Shown: positions 48,747-56,835 of the stretch, one piece after another | Numbering within the stretch: position 1 is the first letter of the stretch | How the letters are laid out: the number at the start of each line of letters is the position of its first letter | From: WHSW01 sp963740055 | Lineage (GTDB): Bacteria > Actinomycetota > Thermoleophilia > Solirubrobacterales > 70-9 | NCBI GenBank assembly: GCA_963740055.1 | Contig: CAVUCL010000004.1 | Span: 310,001 to 374,000, forward strand | Direction: 5' to 3' | DNA: 64,000 bases | Notes under the pieces: model-generated | The model's database searches: none | The model's input: the letters and a program-made list of their open reading frames with translations, nothing else | What the model was told of the DNA's origin: nothing | Translations under genes and position numbers: made by a program

Positions 48747-49981
48747 CCCATGAACCTGTGGGCCTCGGGCTCCTGGTTGAGGCCGGCGGCGGCGCCGGAG
48801 GCAAGCAGCGCGGCGATCTCGTCGTCGTCGAGGCCCGCGTCGCGCAGCACCTCCTCGGTGTGCTCGCCGAGCGCCGGCGCCGGCCGGGTCGGGTCGGCGG
48901 GCGTGCGCGAGAGCTTCACCGGATGACCGAGCAGCCGCACCGAACCGAGCCGCGGCTGCTCGACCTCGACCACCATCTCGCGCGCGCGCACGAGCTCGGA
49001 GTCGAGCGCCTGGTCGAGGTCGAGCACCGGCTCGATGCAGCAGTCGTGGCGATCGTTGAACGCCGCCCATTCGTCCTTGGTCCGCTCGGCGAAGACGGCG
49101 GCGACCGCCGCGTGGCCGTCGGAGCCCGGCCTCGCGAACTGGTGCTCGACCAGGTCCGGGCGCTCGACCCCGGCGCAGAACGCCTGCCAGAACTTCGGCT
49201 CCAGCGCCCCGCAGCTGACCCAGCCGTCGGCGCACTCGTACGGCAGGTAGCAGGCGACGCCGCCGTTCAGCATCTCGCCGCCGCGCGCCGGCACCCGCCC
49301 GTCGCGCAGGAAGGCGGCGGCCACCATCGCGAGCCACGAGAGCGCGCCGTCGGTCATCGAGACGTCGACGAGCTGGCCGGTGCCCGAGCGCTCGCGCTCG
49401 TGCAGCGCGGCGAGGATGCCGAAGACGGCCATCATCGCGCCGCCGCCGAGGTCGGCGACCTGGCCCGCGGACGAGACCGGCGGGCCGTCGGCGGCGCCGG
49501 TCAGGCCGAGCAGCCCGTTGAGCGCCAGGTAGTTGGTGTCGTGGCCGGCGCGGGCGGTGTTCGGGCCGTCGAGCCCGTAGCCGGTGATCGCGCAGTAGAC
49601 GATTCGCGGGTTGACCTCGCGCAGCCGCTCGTAGCCGACCCCGAGCCGGTCGAGCACCCCGGGCCGGAAGCTCTCGAGCACGACGTCGGCGTCGCGCGCC
49701 AGCCGCAGGAAGGCCTCGCGTCCCGAGTCCGACTTCAGGTCGAGGCGGATCGAGCGCTTGCCTCGGTTCAGCGAGAGGTAGAGCGCCGAGCGCGTCCCGA
49801 GCGGCTGCGTCTCCTCGTCGCCGTAGTAGGGCGGGGCCCAGCGCACGTAGTCGCCCATCCGCGTGTCCTCGACCTTGATCACGTCGGCGCCGAGGTCGGC
49901 GAGCAGCAGCGAGCAGAACCCGCCCGGGAGCAGCCGGCTGAGGTCGAGGATGCGCAGGTCGCTAAGCGGTAGCCCGGTCAC
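48743..49981 (-). CDS. family III CoA-transferase, AMACR/CaiB type
   Basis: CaiB/BaiF-family enzyme of 412 residues. LSRLLPGGFCSLLLADLGADVIKVED and NRGKRSIRLDLKSDSGREAFLRLARDAD, quoted in parts, define the family; the catalytic aspartate is in GHDTNYLALNGLLG, whose wording is close to alpha-methylacyl-CoA racemase. It could therefore either epimerise a 2-methyl-branched acyl-CoA or transfer CoA. Its start GTG 49981 overlaps the BKACE gene by 20 bases. It sits in an operon with enoyl-CoA hydratase, a carboxylase and BKACE, so branched acyl-CoA catabolism is plausible. Confidence 0.85.
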   Translation of the reverse strand: MTGLPLSDLRILDLSRLLPGGFCSLLLADLGADVIKVEDTRMGDYVRWAPPYYGDEETQPLGTRSALYLSLNRGKRSIRLDLKSDSGREAFLRLARDADVVLESFRPGVLDRLGVGYERLREVNPRIVYCAITGYGLDGPNTARAGHDTNYLALNGLLGLTGAADGPPVSSAGQVADLGGGAMMAVFGILAALHERERSGTGQLVDVSMTDGALSWLAMVAAAFLRDGRVPARGGEMLNGGVACYLPYECADGWVSCGALEPKFWQAFCAGVERPDLVEHQFARPGSDGHAAVAAVFAERTKDEWAAFNDRHDCCIEPVLDLDQALDSELVRAREMVVEVEQPRLGSVRLLGHPVKLSRTPADPTRPAPALGEHTEEVLRDAGLDDDEIAALLASGAAAGLNQEPEAHRFMG

Positions 49982-50855
49982 GCCTCGCCACCCCGAGCAT
50001 CCGGCGGGCCTCGTCGACCGTCGCCACCCGGCGACCGACGTCCTCCGCCATCTGACGCACCTTGCCGATCAGGTCCCCGTTCGAGCGAGCCATCTCGCCG
50101 TTCGGGAGGTAGAGGTTGTCCTCGAGCCCGGCGCGGACGTTGCCGCCGAGCACCAGCGACGAGGCGAGCAGCTTCCACTGCGCCCGCGAGACGCCGATCA
50201 CCTGCCAGTTGGCGCCGCCCTCGGGTCCCCCGGGGATCTGGTCGGCGACGAACCCGACGTTGCGCGGCGTCGGCCGGATCCCGCCGGTCACGCCCATCAC
50301 GAGCGAGATCTGGTGCGGCTCCGAGACCAGTCCCATGTCGATCAACGGGTCGAGGTTGGCGACGTGGCCGGCGTCGAAGCACTCGTGCTCGGGCTTGATC
50401 TGAAGCTCGCGCATCACGGTCAGGAACTCGATGATCGTGTCGAACGAGTTCTCGAACACCGCCTTGAAGACGAAGTCCTGGCGCCGACGCGAGTACTTCG
50501 CGTAGTTCATCGAGCTCATGTTGAGAGCCGCGACGTCGGGCTTCAGCTCGCGCAGATAGGCGAGCCGCTTGGAGATCGGGACCCCGATCGCCCCGGTCGA
50601 GTAGTTGACGATCACGTCGCCGACCTCGGCCAGGATCGCCTCGGTGATCGCGCGAAAGTCCTCGATCTCGTAGCTCGGCGTCCCGTCGGGGGTGCGGGCG
50701 TGGATGTGGATCTGCGAGGCGCCCTCGTCGACCGCACGGCGCGCCTCGGCCGCGTACTCCTGCGGCGTGTAGGGGATCGCCGGGCACTGCTCGCGATTCG
50801 CGATCGCGCCCGAGATCGAGCAGCTGATGATCACCGGATCCTCGAAGCGGCTCAT
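49962..50855 (-). CDS. beta-keto acid cleavage enzyme (BKACE, DUF849)
   Basis: A 297-residue BKACE-family enzyme. Members use zinc to condense a beta-keto acid with acetyl-CoA, giving acetoacetate and a new acyl-CoA (Kce of lysine fermentation is the type example). The first zinc ligands are in ASQIHIHARTPDG (HIH), and the later histidine/glutamate region is in KPEHECFDAGHVANL; SCSISGAI and GGNVRAGLEDNLYL are conserved blocks. The substrate among the family's many (dehydrocarnitine, beta-keto adipate and others) cannot be assigned. ATG 50855 overlaps the carboxylase stop (ATGA), which decides it over GTG or ATG codons further up. Confidence 0.85.
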   Translation of the reverse strand: MSRFEDPVIISCSISGAIANREQCPAIPYTPQEYAAEARRAVDEGASQIHIHARTPDGTPSYEIEDFRAITEAILAEVGDVIVNYSTGAIGVPISKRLAYLRELKPDVAALNMSSMNYAKYSRRRQDFVFKAVFENSFDTIIEFLTVMRELQIKPEHECFDAGHVANLDPLIDMGLVSEPHQISLVMGVTGGIRPTPRNVGFVADQIPGGPEGGANWQVIGVSRAQWKLLASSLVLGGNVRAGLEDNLYLPNGEMARSNGDLIGKVRQMAEDVGRRVATVDEARRMLGVARRDRATA

Positions 50856-52402
50856 ACGGGGCTTACCCCGTGCTTTCTCCACGGTCTCTCGACCCTCTTG
50901 TCCTGCGCCATCTGCAGCGCGCCGATGATCCGCGGGCGCGTTTCGCGGGGGTCGATGACGTCGTCGATGAGCGCGTTCTTCGCCGCGATGTAGACGTCGA
51001 TCTGCTCGCGGATGGCGCTCAGCATCTCCTCGCGGGTCGCCTCCGGGTCGTCGGAGGCCTCGATCGCCGAGCGCCCGATGATGTTGACCGCGCCCTCGGC
51101 CCCCATGACCGAGATCTCGGCGGACGGCCAGGCATAGATCTGATCCGGCTCATAGGCCTTGCCGTTCATCACGTAATAGCCGGCGCCGTAGGCCTTGCGG
51201 ATCACGACGGTGACCTTCGGCACGGTGGCGCGCGAGATCGCGTACAGCATCTTCGCCCCGTGGCGAATGATCCCGGCGTGCTCGACCTTCGAGCCGACCA
51301 TGAACCCGGGAACGTCCTGGAGGAAGACGAGCGGGATCGAGAAGGCGTCGCAGAGGTTGACGAAACGGGCCGCCTTGTCGGCCGAGTCGTTCTCGAGGAT
51401 CCCGCCGAGCTGCTTCGGCTGGTTGGCGACGATCCCGACCGGCATGCCGCCGAAGCGCGCCAGGCAGGTGATGATCGTCTTCGCGAACTTCGGCTTGATG
51501 TCGAAGTATTCGCCGTCGTCGACGATCTCGGCGATCACCTCGTACATGTCGTAGGGCTGGCGGTTGGACTCGGGGACGATCTCCATCAGCCGCTCCGACA
51601 TGCGGTCGGCGGGATCGTCCGTCTCGCGCACCGGCGGCCGCTGCTCGCAGTTGGAGGGAAAGAACGACAGGTAGGTCTTGATCGCCTCGATGCACTCGGC
51701 GTCGTCCTTGCACTCGAGGTCGCCGACGCCCGACTTGCGGCAGTGCACCTTGGCCCCGCCGAGCTCCTCCATCGAGATCTCCTCGCCGGTGACGGCTCTG
51801 GTGAGGTGGGGGCCGGCGAGCGCCATCGCCCCCTGGCCGACGACCATCGGCACGAAGTCCGAGAGCCCGGGGATGTAGGCGGTGCCGGCGGCGCAGGGGC
51901 CGAGCATCCCGGCGACCAGCGGGACGACGCCCGACATCGTCACCTCCTCCCGGAACAGGTGGCCCGAACCCGCGAACAGCGATCCCGTCGCCTCCTGGAT
52001 CCGCGCGCCGGCGGAGTCGAGCAGCCAGATCAGCGGCATCCGCTTCTGCAGCGCGAGCTCGCGCAGGCGCGCCATCTTGATCTCGCCGGTCATCCCCATC
52101 GAGCCGGCCATCACGGTGAAGTCGTAGGCGGCGATCGCCACGGTGCGGCCGCCGACGTCGCCCCAGCCGGTGATCACGCCATCGGCCGGCGCATCCCTGC
52201 CCTCCATCGCCCGCTGGGAGAAGTGCGGCCCGGCGTGGATGCCGATCTCGCGGAAGCTGCCCTCGTCGACCAGGAGGTCGATCCGCTCGCGCGCGGTCAG
52301 CTTGCCCGCGTCGTGCTGCTTTTGGATCTTCTCCTCGCCGCCGCCGAGCCTCGCCTTCTCGCGCCGTGCGTGCAGGTCCTCGGTCAGGTCGCGCAGGCTC
52401 AT
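50852..52402 (-). CDS. acyl-CoA carboxylase beta subunit (carboxyltransferase)
   Basis: Biotin-dependent carboxyltransferase of 516 residues, similar to propionyl-CoA and methylcrotonyl-CoA carboxylase beta subunits. It moves CO2 from carboxybiotin to an acyl-CoA. GKLTARERIDLLVDEGSF opens the protein; the oxyanion loops are in WLLDSAGARIQEA and in the second half VFLQDVPGFMVG, with RKAYGAGYYVMNGKA. The alpha subunit with biotin carboxylase and biotin carrier is not in the window, so it must be supplied from elsewhere. ATG 52402 overlaps the hydratase stop (ATGA). Confidence 0.9.
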   Translation of the reverse strand: MSLRDLTEDLHARREKARLGGGEEKIQKQHDAGKLTARERIDLLVDEGSFREIGIHAGPHFSQRAMEGRDAPADGVITGWGDVGGRTVAIAAYDFTVMAGSMGMTGEIKMARLRELALQKRMPLIWLLDSAGARIQEATGSLFAGSGHLFREEVTMSGVVPLVAGMLGPCAAGTAYIPGLSDFVPMVVGQGAMALAGPHLTRAVTGEEISMEELGGAKVHCRKSGVGDLECKDDAECIEAIKTYLSFFPSNCEQRPPVRETDDPADRMSERLMEIVPESNRQPYDMYEVIAEIVDDGEYFDIKPKFAKTIITCLARFGGMPVGIVANQPKQLGGILENDSADKAARFVNLCDAFSIPLVFLQDVPGFMVGSKVEHAGIIRHGAKMLYAISRATVPKVTVVIRKAYGAGYYVMNGKAYEPDQIYAWPSAEISVMGAEGAVNIIGRSAIEASDDPEATREEMLSAIREQIDVYIAAKNALIDDVIDPRETRPRIIGALQMAQDKRVERPWRKHGVSPV

Positions 52403-53187
52403 CGGCCCTTCCACTCCGGCTCGCGCTTCTCGAAGAACGCGGTCACGCCCTCGATCGCGTCCTCGGTCGAGAGCTCGATCGTCAGCTGCGAGCGCAGGTA
52501 GTCGAGCGCGTCGGCGAGCGGCATGTCGAGCTGGCGCCAGATCGCGTCCTTGCCGAGCTTCATCACCAGCGGCGACTTCGAGGCCAGCTGCTGCGCCCAG
52601 TCGGCGACCGCAGCGTCGAGCTCGTCGGCCGCAACGACCTTGTTCACGATCCCGGCCTCGCGAGCCTCCTCCGCCGTCAGCCGCTCGCCCAGGAGCAGCA
52701 TCTCGGTCGTCTTCTTACGGCCGACGTTGCGGTAGATCAGCGCCATGATCATGAACGGGAACAGGCCGACGTTGATCTCGGGAGTGCCGAACCCGGCGTT
52801 CTCGGAGGCGACGATCAGGTCGCAGGCGAGCGCGATCCCGAGCGAGCCGGCGAGCACGTGCCCCGAGGCGGCGACGATCGAGGGCTTGCCGAGCTCGCCG
52901 AGCTCGACGAACACCTGCGGGAACAGCGCCGTGGCGGCGAACTTGTGGGCGGTCGGGGCGTCGGCGGCGAAGCCGCCCAGGTTGCCGCCGGCCGAGAACA
53001 CCTTCTCGTGCGAGGAGCCGAGGACGACGACCCGGACGGCGTCGTCGGCCTTCGCCGCGCGCAGCGCCTCGAGCAGCTCCGCCAGCAGCTCGTCGGAGAG
53101 CGCGTTGCGCGTCTCCGGGTCGTCGAGGGTGATCGTTGCGACCCCGGTGTCGGCGACCTCGTAGCGGATCTTCTCGAATGCAGTCAA
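52399..53187 (-). CDS. enoyl-CoA hydratase/isomerase
   Basis: Crotonase-family enzyme of 262 residues, first gene of the leftward acyl-CoA operon. FSAGGNLGGFAADAP and SGHVLAGSLGIALACDLIVAS form the two oxyanion-hole segments; in the position of the second catalytic glutamate is GTPEINVGLFP. The role is hydration of an enoyl-CoA or a related lyase step such as HMG-CoA or 3-methylglutaconyl-CoA hydration. Start TTG 53187 is 9 bases after a TAATAC box, so this operon probably begins with a leaderless mRNA. No ATG or GTG in frame fits. Confidence 0.85.
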   Translation of the reverse strand: MTAFEKIRYEVADTGVATITLDDPETRNALSDELLAELLEALRAAKADDAVRVVVLGSSHEKVFSAGGNLGGFAADAPTAHKFAATALFPQVFVELGELGKPSIVAASGHVLAGSLGIALACDLIVASENAGFGTPEINVGLFPFMIMALIYRNVGRKKTTEMLLLGERLTAEEAREAGIVNKVVAADELDAAVADWAQQLASKSPLVMKLGKDAIWRQLDMPLADALDYLRSQLTIELSTEDAIEGVTAFFEKREPEWKGR

Positions 53188-53189
53188 GA

Positions 53190-53208
53190 GTAGAAAGTAT
53201 TACTCTAC
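53190..53208. promoter_or_regulatory. divergent promoter with 19-bp inverted repeat
   Basis: GTAGA (53190-53194) and TCTAC (53204-53208) form a 19-bp inverted repeat that contains the leftward -10 TAATAC (53202-53197). The rightward TACACT (53206-53211) overlaps its right arm. It is a candidate MerR site controlling both the enoyl-CoA hydratase operon and the acyl-CoA dehydrogenase gene. Confidence 0.5.
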
Positions 53209-53242
53209 ACTCTTCACTTCCGTCGAGCGAGTCAGGAGCGCC

Positions 53243-54451
53243 ATGAGCACAGCGACCGAGTCCGTGATCAAGCCCGAGCACGACGGAGCGCGAAAGCACT
53301 TCATCTTCAGCGACGAGCACCTCGACCTGCGCGAGTCGATGCGCGCCTGGGTCGAGAAGGAGCTGCGCCCGCACCGCAACGAGTGGGAGGAGACGCTGTG
53401 GCCCGACGAGGCGATGCGCCGCGCGGGCGAGCTCGGCTATCTCGGCCTCTGCTTCCCGGAGGAGTACGGGGGCCAGGGCGGCGACTACTTCTACTCGCTG
53501 GTGCGCGCCGAGTGCATGAGCTACTCGGGCTCGGGCGGCACCAACATGGGCTTCGCGGTGCAGACCGACATGGTCCTGCCGCCGGTCCACCTGCTCGGGA
53601 CCGAGGAACAGAAGCAGCGCTACCTCGTCCCGGGGATCAAGGGCGAGCGGATCGGCTGCCTCGGGATCACCGAGCCCGGTGCCGGCTCCGACGTCGCCGG
53701 GATCCGCACGACGGCGATCCGCGACGGCGACGAGTACGTGATCAACGGGGCGAAGACGTTCATCACCAACGGCGCCCGGGCCGACTTCTGCGTCCTGGTG
53801 ACGAAGACCGACCCCGACGCCCGCCACGACGGCATGACCCTGTTCCTGGTCGACCTGCGCGACGAGGACGGCAACACCGTCGAGGGGTTCTCGATCTCGC
53901 GCACGCTGGAGAAGATGGGCATGCACGCCTCCGACACGGGCGAGCTCGCGTTCGAGGACATGCGGGTGCCCGCGGACGCGGTCCTGGGCGAGGTCGGCAA
54001 GGGCTTCTACCACATCTCCTGGGAGCTCCAGGGCGAGCGCCTGGTCGCTGCCGCCGGCTGCTACGCGGCCTCGGAGCGGATGTTCGAGCGCACGCTCGAG
54101 TACGCGAACGAGCGCCACGCGTTCGGGCGTCCGATCGGCAAGTTCCAGGTCTCCCGCCACAAGTTCGCCGACATGGCGACCAAGATCGAGGCGGCGAAGC
54201 AGATGGTCCACGCGACCGCCTGGCGGTTCGCCAACGGCGAGTACCCGGTGCGGGAGATCACGATGGCGAAGCTGTTCGCGACCCGGGTCTGCGACGAGGT
54301 CGCCGACGAGTGCGTGCAGCTCCACGGCGGCTACGGCTACATGAAGGAGTACGAGATCGAGCGCGCCTACCGCGACCAGCGCCTGAACCGGATCGGTGCC
54401 GGGACCGACGAGATCATGCTCGACGTGATCGGGCGCAGCTACGGGCTCTAG
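53243..54451 (+). CDS. acyl-CoA dehydrogenase (copy 1)
   Basis: FAD-dependent acyl-CoA dehydrogenase of 402 residues. LGITEPGAGSDVAGIRTTA and KTFITNGARADFCVLVTK form the FAD and substrate binding strands; ERHAFGRPIGKFQVSRHKFADM and QLHGGYGYMKEYEIERAYRD are C-terminal landmarks. The loop GAGTDEIM has no glutamate where short-chain enzymes have EGTNEIQ, so the catalytic base probably sits on another helix, as in isovaleryl-CoA or long-chain types. ATG 53243 has CAGGAG 6 bases upstream. It is divergent from the enoyl-CoA hydratase operon across a shared promoter region. Confidence 0.9.
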   Translation: MSTATESVIKPEHDGARKHFIFSDEHLDLRESMRAWVEKELRPHRNEWEETLWPDEAMRRAGELGYLGLCFPEEYGGQGGDYFYSLVRAECMSYSGSGGTNMGFAVQTDMVLPPVHLLGTEEQKQRYLVPGIKGERIGCLGITEPGAGSDVAGIRTTAIRDGDEYVINGAKTFITNGARADFCVLVTKTDPDARHDGMTLFLVDLRDEDGNTVEGFSISRTLEKMGMHASDTGELAFEDMRVPADAVLGEVGKGFYHISWELQGERLVAAAGCYAASERMFERTLEYANERHAFGRPIGKFQVSRHKFADMATKIEAAKQMVHATAWRFANGEYPVREITMAKLFATRVCDEVADECVQLHGGYGYMKEYEIERAYRDQRLNRIGAGTDEIMLDVIGRSYGL

Positions 54452-54496
54452 TACGGGGCAATCCGGGCGGCCGGTTCAGACGTAGAGCCTGGTGAG

Positions 54497-54655
54497 ATGA
54501 GGATTCGCGCCACCCTCGCCGCCCTCGCCGCAGCCGCCGCGCTGGCCGGCGCGCCCGGCTGCGGCAGCGACGACGAGGGCGACTCGGAGCCGACCTCGGG
54601 CTCGGGCGAGAGCAGCGAGCAGACGACGACCGGATCCGGCTCGAGCGCCTACTAG
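54497..54655 (+). CDS. small lipoprotein, unknown
   Basis: A 52-residue predicted lipoprotein. RIRATLAALAAAAALAGAPGC is a signal peptide with lipobox AGAPGC (Cys22), leaving only about 30 mature residues, all acidic or serine/threonine/glycine (GSDDEGDSEPTSGSGESSEQ). Nothing folds in that tail; it could be a surface spacer or a lipid-anchored tether. TAGAGC lies 8 bases before ATG 54497. It sits between an acyl-CoA dehydrogenase gene and a DUF4393 gene. Confidence 0.55.
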   Translation: MRIRATLAALAAAAALAGAPGCGSDDEGDSEPTSGSGESSEQTTTGSGSSAY

Positions 54656-54693
54656 CGACGCGCGGGACGGCGCGAGCCGGTTCAATTGGCTCG

Positions 54694-55542
54694 ATGAGCG
54701 ACGCTCCGCCACTCGCCGAGCACGGCACCGGCACCGGCAACGGCGACCGGGGGCTACGCGGGCAGGGCGCCGACGCGCTCGACGCCGCCCCCGGCCTCGC
54801 GCGAATCGCGGCGGGAGCATGGCTTCGGACCGCCGAGTGGACGGCGGGCTCGGCGCTGCGAGCGGGCCGGCGCGTCACCCGGGCCGCGTTCTCGGGCGAG
54901 TCGCCGCTGGAGCTGCTTCGCGACGCGCAGGCCGAGCTCGTCGAGGGCGCCCAGCGTCTGCTCGGGGTTGCCGACCTCGAGCGCCGCCTCGGCGACGGCG
55001 AGGACGCCCGGCGCGCCTCGCTGCGCGATCGCGGCCAGGCGCTGCTGACCCGCTCCTCGGAGCTCGAGGAGCACGGCGAGGAGCATCCCGCCTACGCGCG
55101 GATCCTCGGCGAGCTCTCCCCGGACGAGGCGCGGATCCTGCGCCTGCTCGCCGCCGATGGCGCCCAGCCGGCGATCGACGTCCGGACCTGGCGCCCGCTC
55201 GGGATCGGCTCGGTGGTCGTCGCGCCCGGCCTGACGATGATCGCGCGCCACGCCGGCTGCCGCCATCCCGCCCGGGTCCCGGCCTACCTCTCGAACCTGT
55301 TTCGCCTCGGGCTGATCTGGTTCTCGCGCGACACCCTCGACGACACCGCGCCCTACCAGGTGCTCGAGGCGCAGCCGGACGTCGTCGACGCGGTCCGCGA
55401 GGCCGGGCGCGCGCGAGTCGTCCGTCGCAGCATCCACCTGACCCCGTTCGGCGGTCATTTCTGCGAGTTCTGCCTCCCGCTCGAGACGGCCGAGTTCGAG
55501 GCCGTGTCGGAACGGGCGACCGCCGCCACGGAGACCGAGTAG
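54694..55542 (+). CDS. DUF4393 (Abi-alpha-like) protein
   Basis: A 282-residue soluble protein. The central HPAYARILGELSPDEARILRLLA and later LSNLFRLGLIWF and SIHLTPFGGHFCEFCLP match the DUF4393 pattern, a family that includes the Abi-alpha protein linked to phage abortive infection. Most chromosomal members have no shown defence role. The N-terminus is glycine/alanine-rich, with GLARIAAGAWLRTAEW as a possible amphipathic helix. Starts at ATG 54694 without a ribosome-binding site. It is followed after 6 bases by an acyl-CoA dehydrogenase gene, so the two are co-transcribed, which is odd for a defence protein. Confidence 0.7.
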   Translation: MSDAPPLAEHGTGTGNGDRGLRGQGADALDAAPGLARIAAGAWLRTAEWTAGSALRAGRRVTRAAFSGESPLELLRDAQAELVEGAQRLLGVADLERRLGDGEDARRASLRDRGQALLTRSSELEEHGEEHPAYARILGELSPDEARILRLLAADGAQPAIDVRTWRPLGIGSVVVAPGLTMIARHAGCRHPARVPAYLSNLFRLGLIWFSRDTLDDTAPYQVLEAQPDVVDAVREAGRARVVRRSIHLTPFGGHFCEFCLPLETAEFEAVSERATAATETE

Positions 55543-55548
55543 GCCGAC

Positions 55549-56784
55549 TTGGGCGCCGTGATCCGCGACGCCGGCGAACGCGCCCTGCTGCCGCCGTTCA
55601 CCGACGAGCACGCCGCACTGCGAGAGACGATCGGGCGTTGGGTGCGAACCGAGATCGCCCCTCACGTCGACGAGTGGGAGGCGGCGCGCGAGTTCCCCCG
55701 CGAGCTCTACGCGCGCGCCGCCGAGCTCGGCTTCCTCGGGCTCAAGTACCCGGTCGAGCTCGGTGGCCAGGGCGGCGACTACGTCCACGACGCGGTCTGG
55801 GCCGAGGAGCTCGCGGCGGCGGGTGCCTCGGGCGGGGTCGGCGCCGGGCTCGGCGCGCACACGGGGATCGCGACCCCGCCCGTGTTCAAGTTCGGTACCC
55901 CCGACCAGCACGAGCGCTTCCTGCGCCCGGCGATCGCCGGCGAACTGATCGGCGCGCTCGGGATCACCGAGCCGGGAGCCGGCTCGGACGTGGCCTCGAT
56001 CCGCACCGAGGCGCGGCGAGTCGACGGGGGCTACGTCGTCAACGGCGCCAAGACCTTCATCACCAACGGCGTCCGCGCCGACTTCTGCGTCTGCGCGGTC
56101 AAGACCACGCCCGACGGCGGGCATCGGGGGATCTCGTTCCTGATCCTGGAGCGGGAGATGCCCGGCTACGAGGTCACCGCGAAGCTCGAGAAGATGGGCT
56201 GGCACTCGTCCGACACCGGCGAGCTCGCGTTCACCGAGGTCGAGGTCCCGTCCGAGAACCTCCTCGGTCCCGAGAACGGCGGCTTCTACCTGATCATGGC
56301 CAACTTCCAGTGGGAGCGGCTGCTGATGGCGCTCGGCGCGGTCGGCGCCATGCGCCGGCTGCTCGACGTCGCGGTCGCCTATGCGGGCGAGCGCGAGGCG
56401 TTCGGGCGCCCGATCGGCCGCTTCCAGGCCCTGCGCCACAAGATCGCCGAGATCGCGATCAAGGGCGAGGTCGGCCGCGCGCTCACCTACCACGCGCTGC
56501 GCGAGTTCATCGGCCCCGAGGACGAGCGCCGCGCCGCGATCGCCCGCGGCGAGCTCTCCCACCCCTCGATCGGCGCCGGGATCCGCGAGGTGACGATGGC
56601 GAAGCTGCACACGCAGCGCGCCTGCGTCGAGGTCGCCGACGAGGTCGTCCAGATCCTCGGCGGCTACGGCTACATGCGCGAGTACGGAGTCGAGCGGGCG
56701 CTGCGCGACGCCCGCCTCGGCCCGATCGGCGGCGGCACCGACGAGGTGATGAAGGAGATCCTCGGCCGCCAGCTCGGACTCTGA
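55549..56784 (+). CDS. acyl-CoA dehydrogenase (copy 2)
   Basis: Second FAD acyl-CoA dehydrogenase, 411 residues, closest in wording to copy 1 (LGITEPGAGSDVASIRTEA, KTFITNGVRADFCVCAVKT, REAFGRPIGRFQALRHKIAEI, GGYGYMREYGVERALRD). It carries an insertion of about 25 residues with EFIGPEDERRAAIARGELSH. Again the usual C-terminal glutamate loop reads GGGTDEVM, not EGTNEI. TTG 55549 starts 6 bases after the DUF4393 stop, so the two are coupled. Confidence 0.9.
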   Translation: MGAVIRDAGERALLPPFTDEHAALRETIGRWVRTEIAPHVDEWEAAREFPRELYARAAELGFLGLKYPVELGGQGGDYVHDAVWAEELAAAGASGGVGAGLGAHTGIATPPVFKFGTPDQHERFLRPAIAGELIGALGITEPGAGSDVASIRTEARRVDGGYVVNGAKTFITNGVRADFCVCAVKTTPDGGHRGISFLILEREMPGYEVTAKLEKMGWHSSDTGELAFTEVEVPSENLLGPENGGFYLIMANFQWERLLMALGAVGAMRRLLDVAVAYAGEREAFGRPIGRFQALRHKIAEIAIKGEVGRALTYHALREFIGPEDERRAAIARGELSHPSIGAGIREVTMAKLHTQRACVEVADEVVQILGGYGYMREYGVERALRDARLGPIGGGTDEVMKEILGRQLGL

Positions 56785-56821
56785 GCCCTCCGCACCCGGG
56801 TCTCCGCCGTTCGTCGGCCGC

Positions 56822-56827
56822 TAGCCT
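56822..56827 (+). promoter_or_regulatory. -10 box, leaderless promoter
   Basis: TAGCCT ends 8 bases before ATG 56836, so the third acyl-CoA dehydrogenase gene has its own promoter. Confidence 0.5.
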
Positions 56828-56835
56828 GCCGGGCG

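Noticed and set aside
54694..55542. DUF4393 gene as evidence of a defence island
   Set aside because: It is a single gene among acyl-CoA dehydrogenases, with no nuclease, toxin, restriction or mobile gene nearby.
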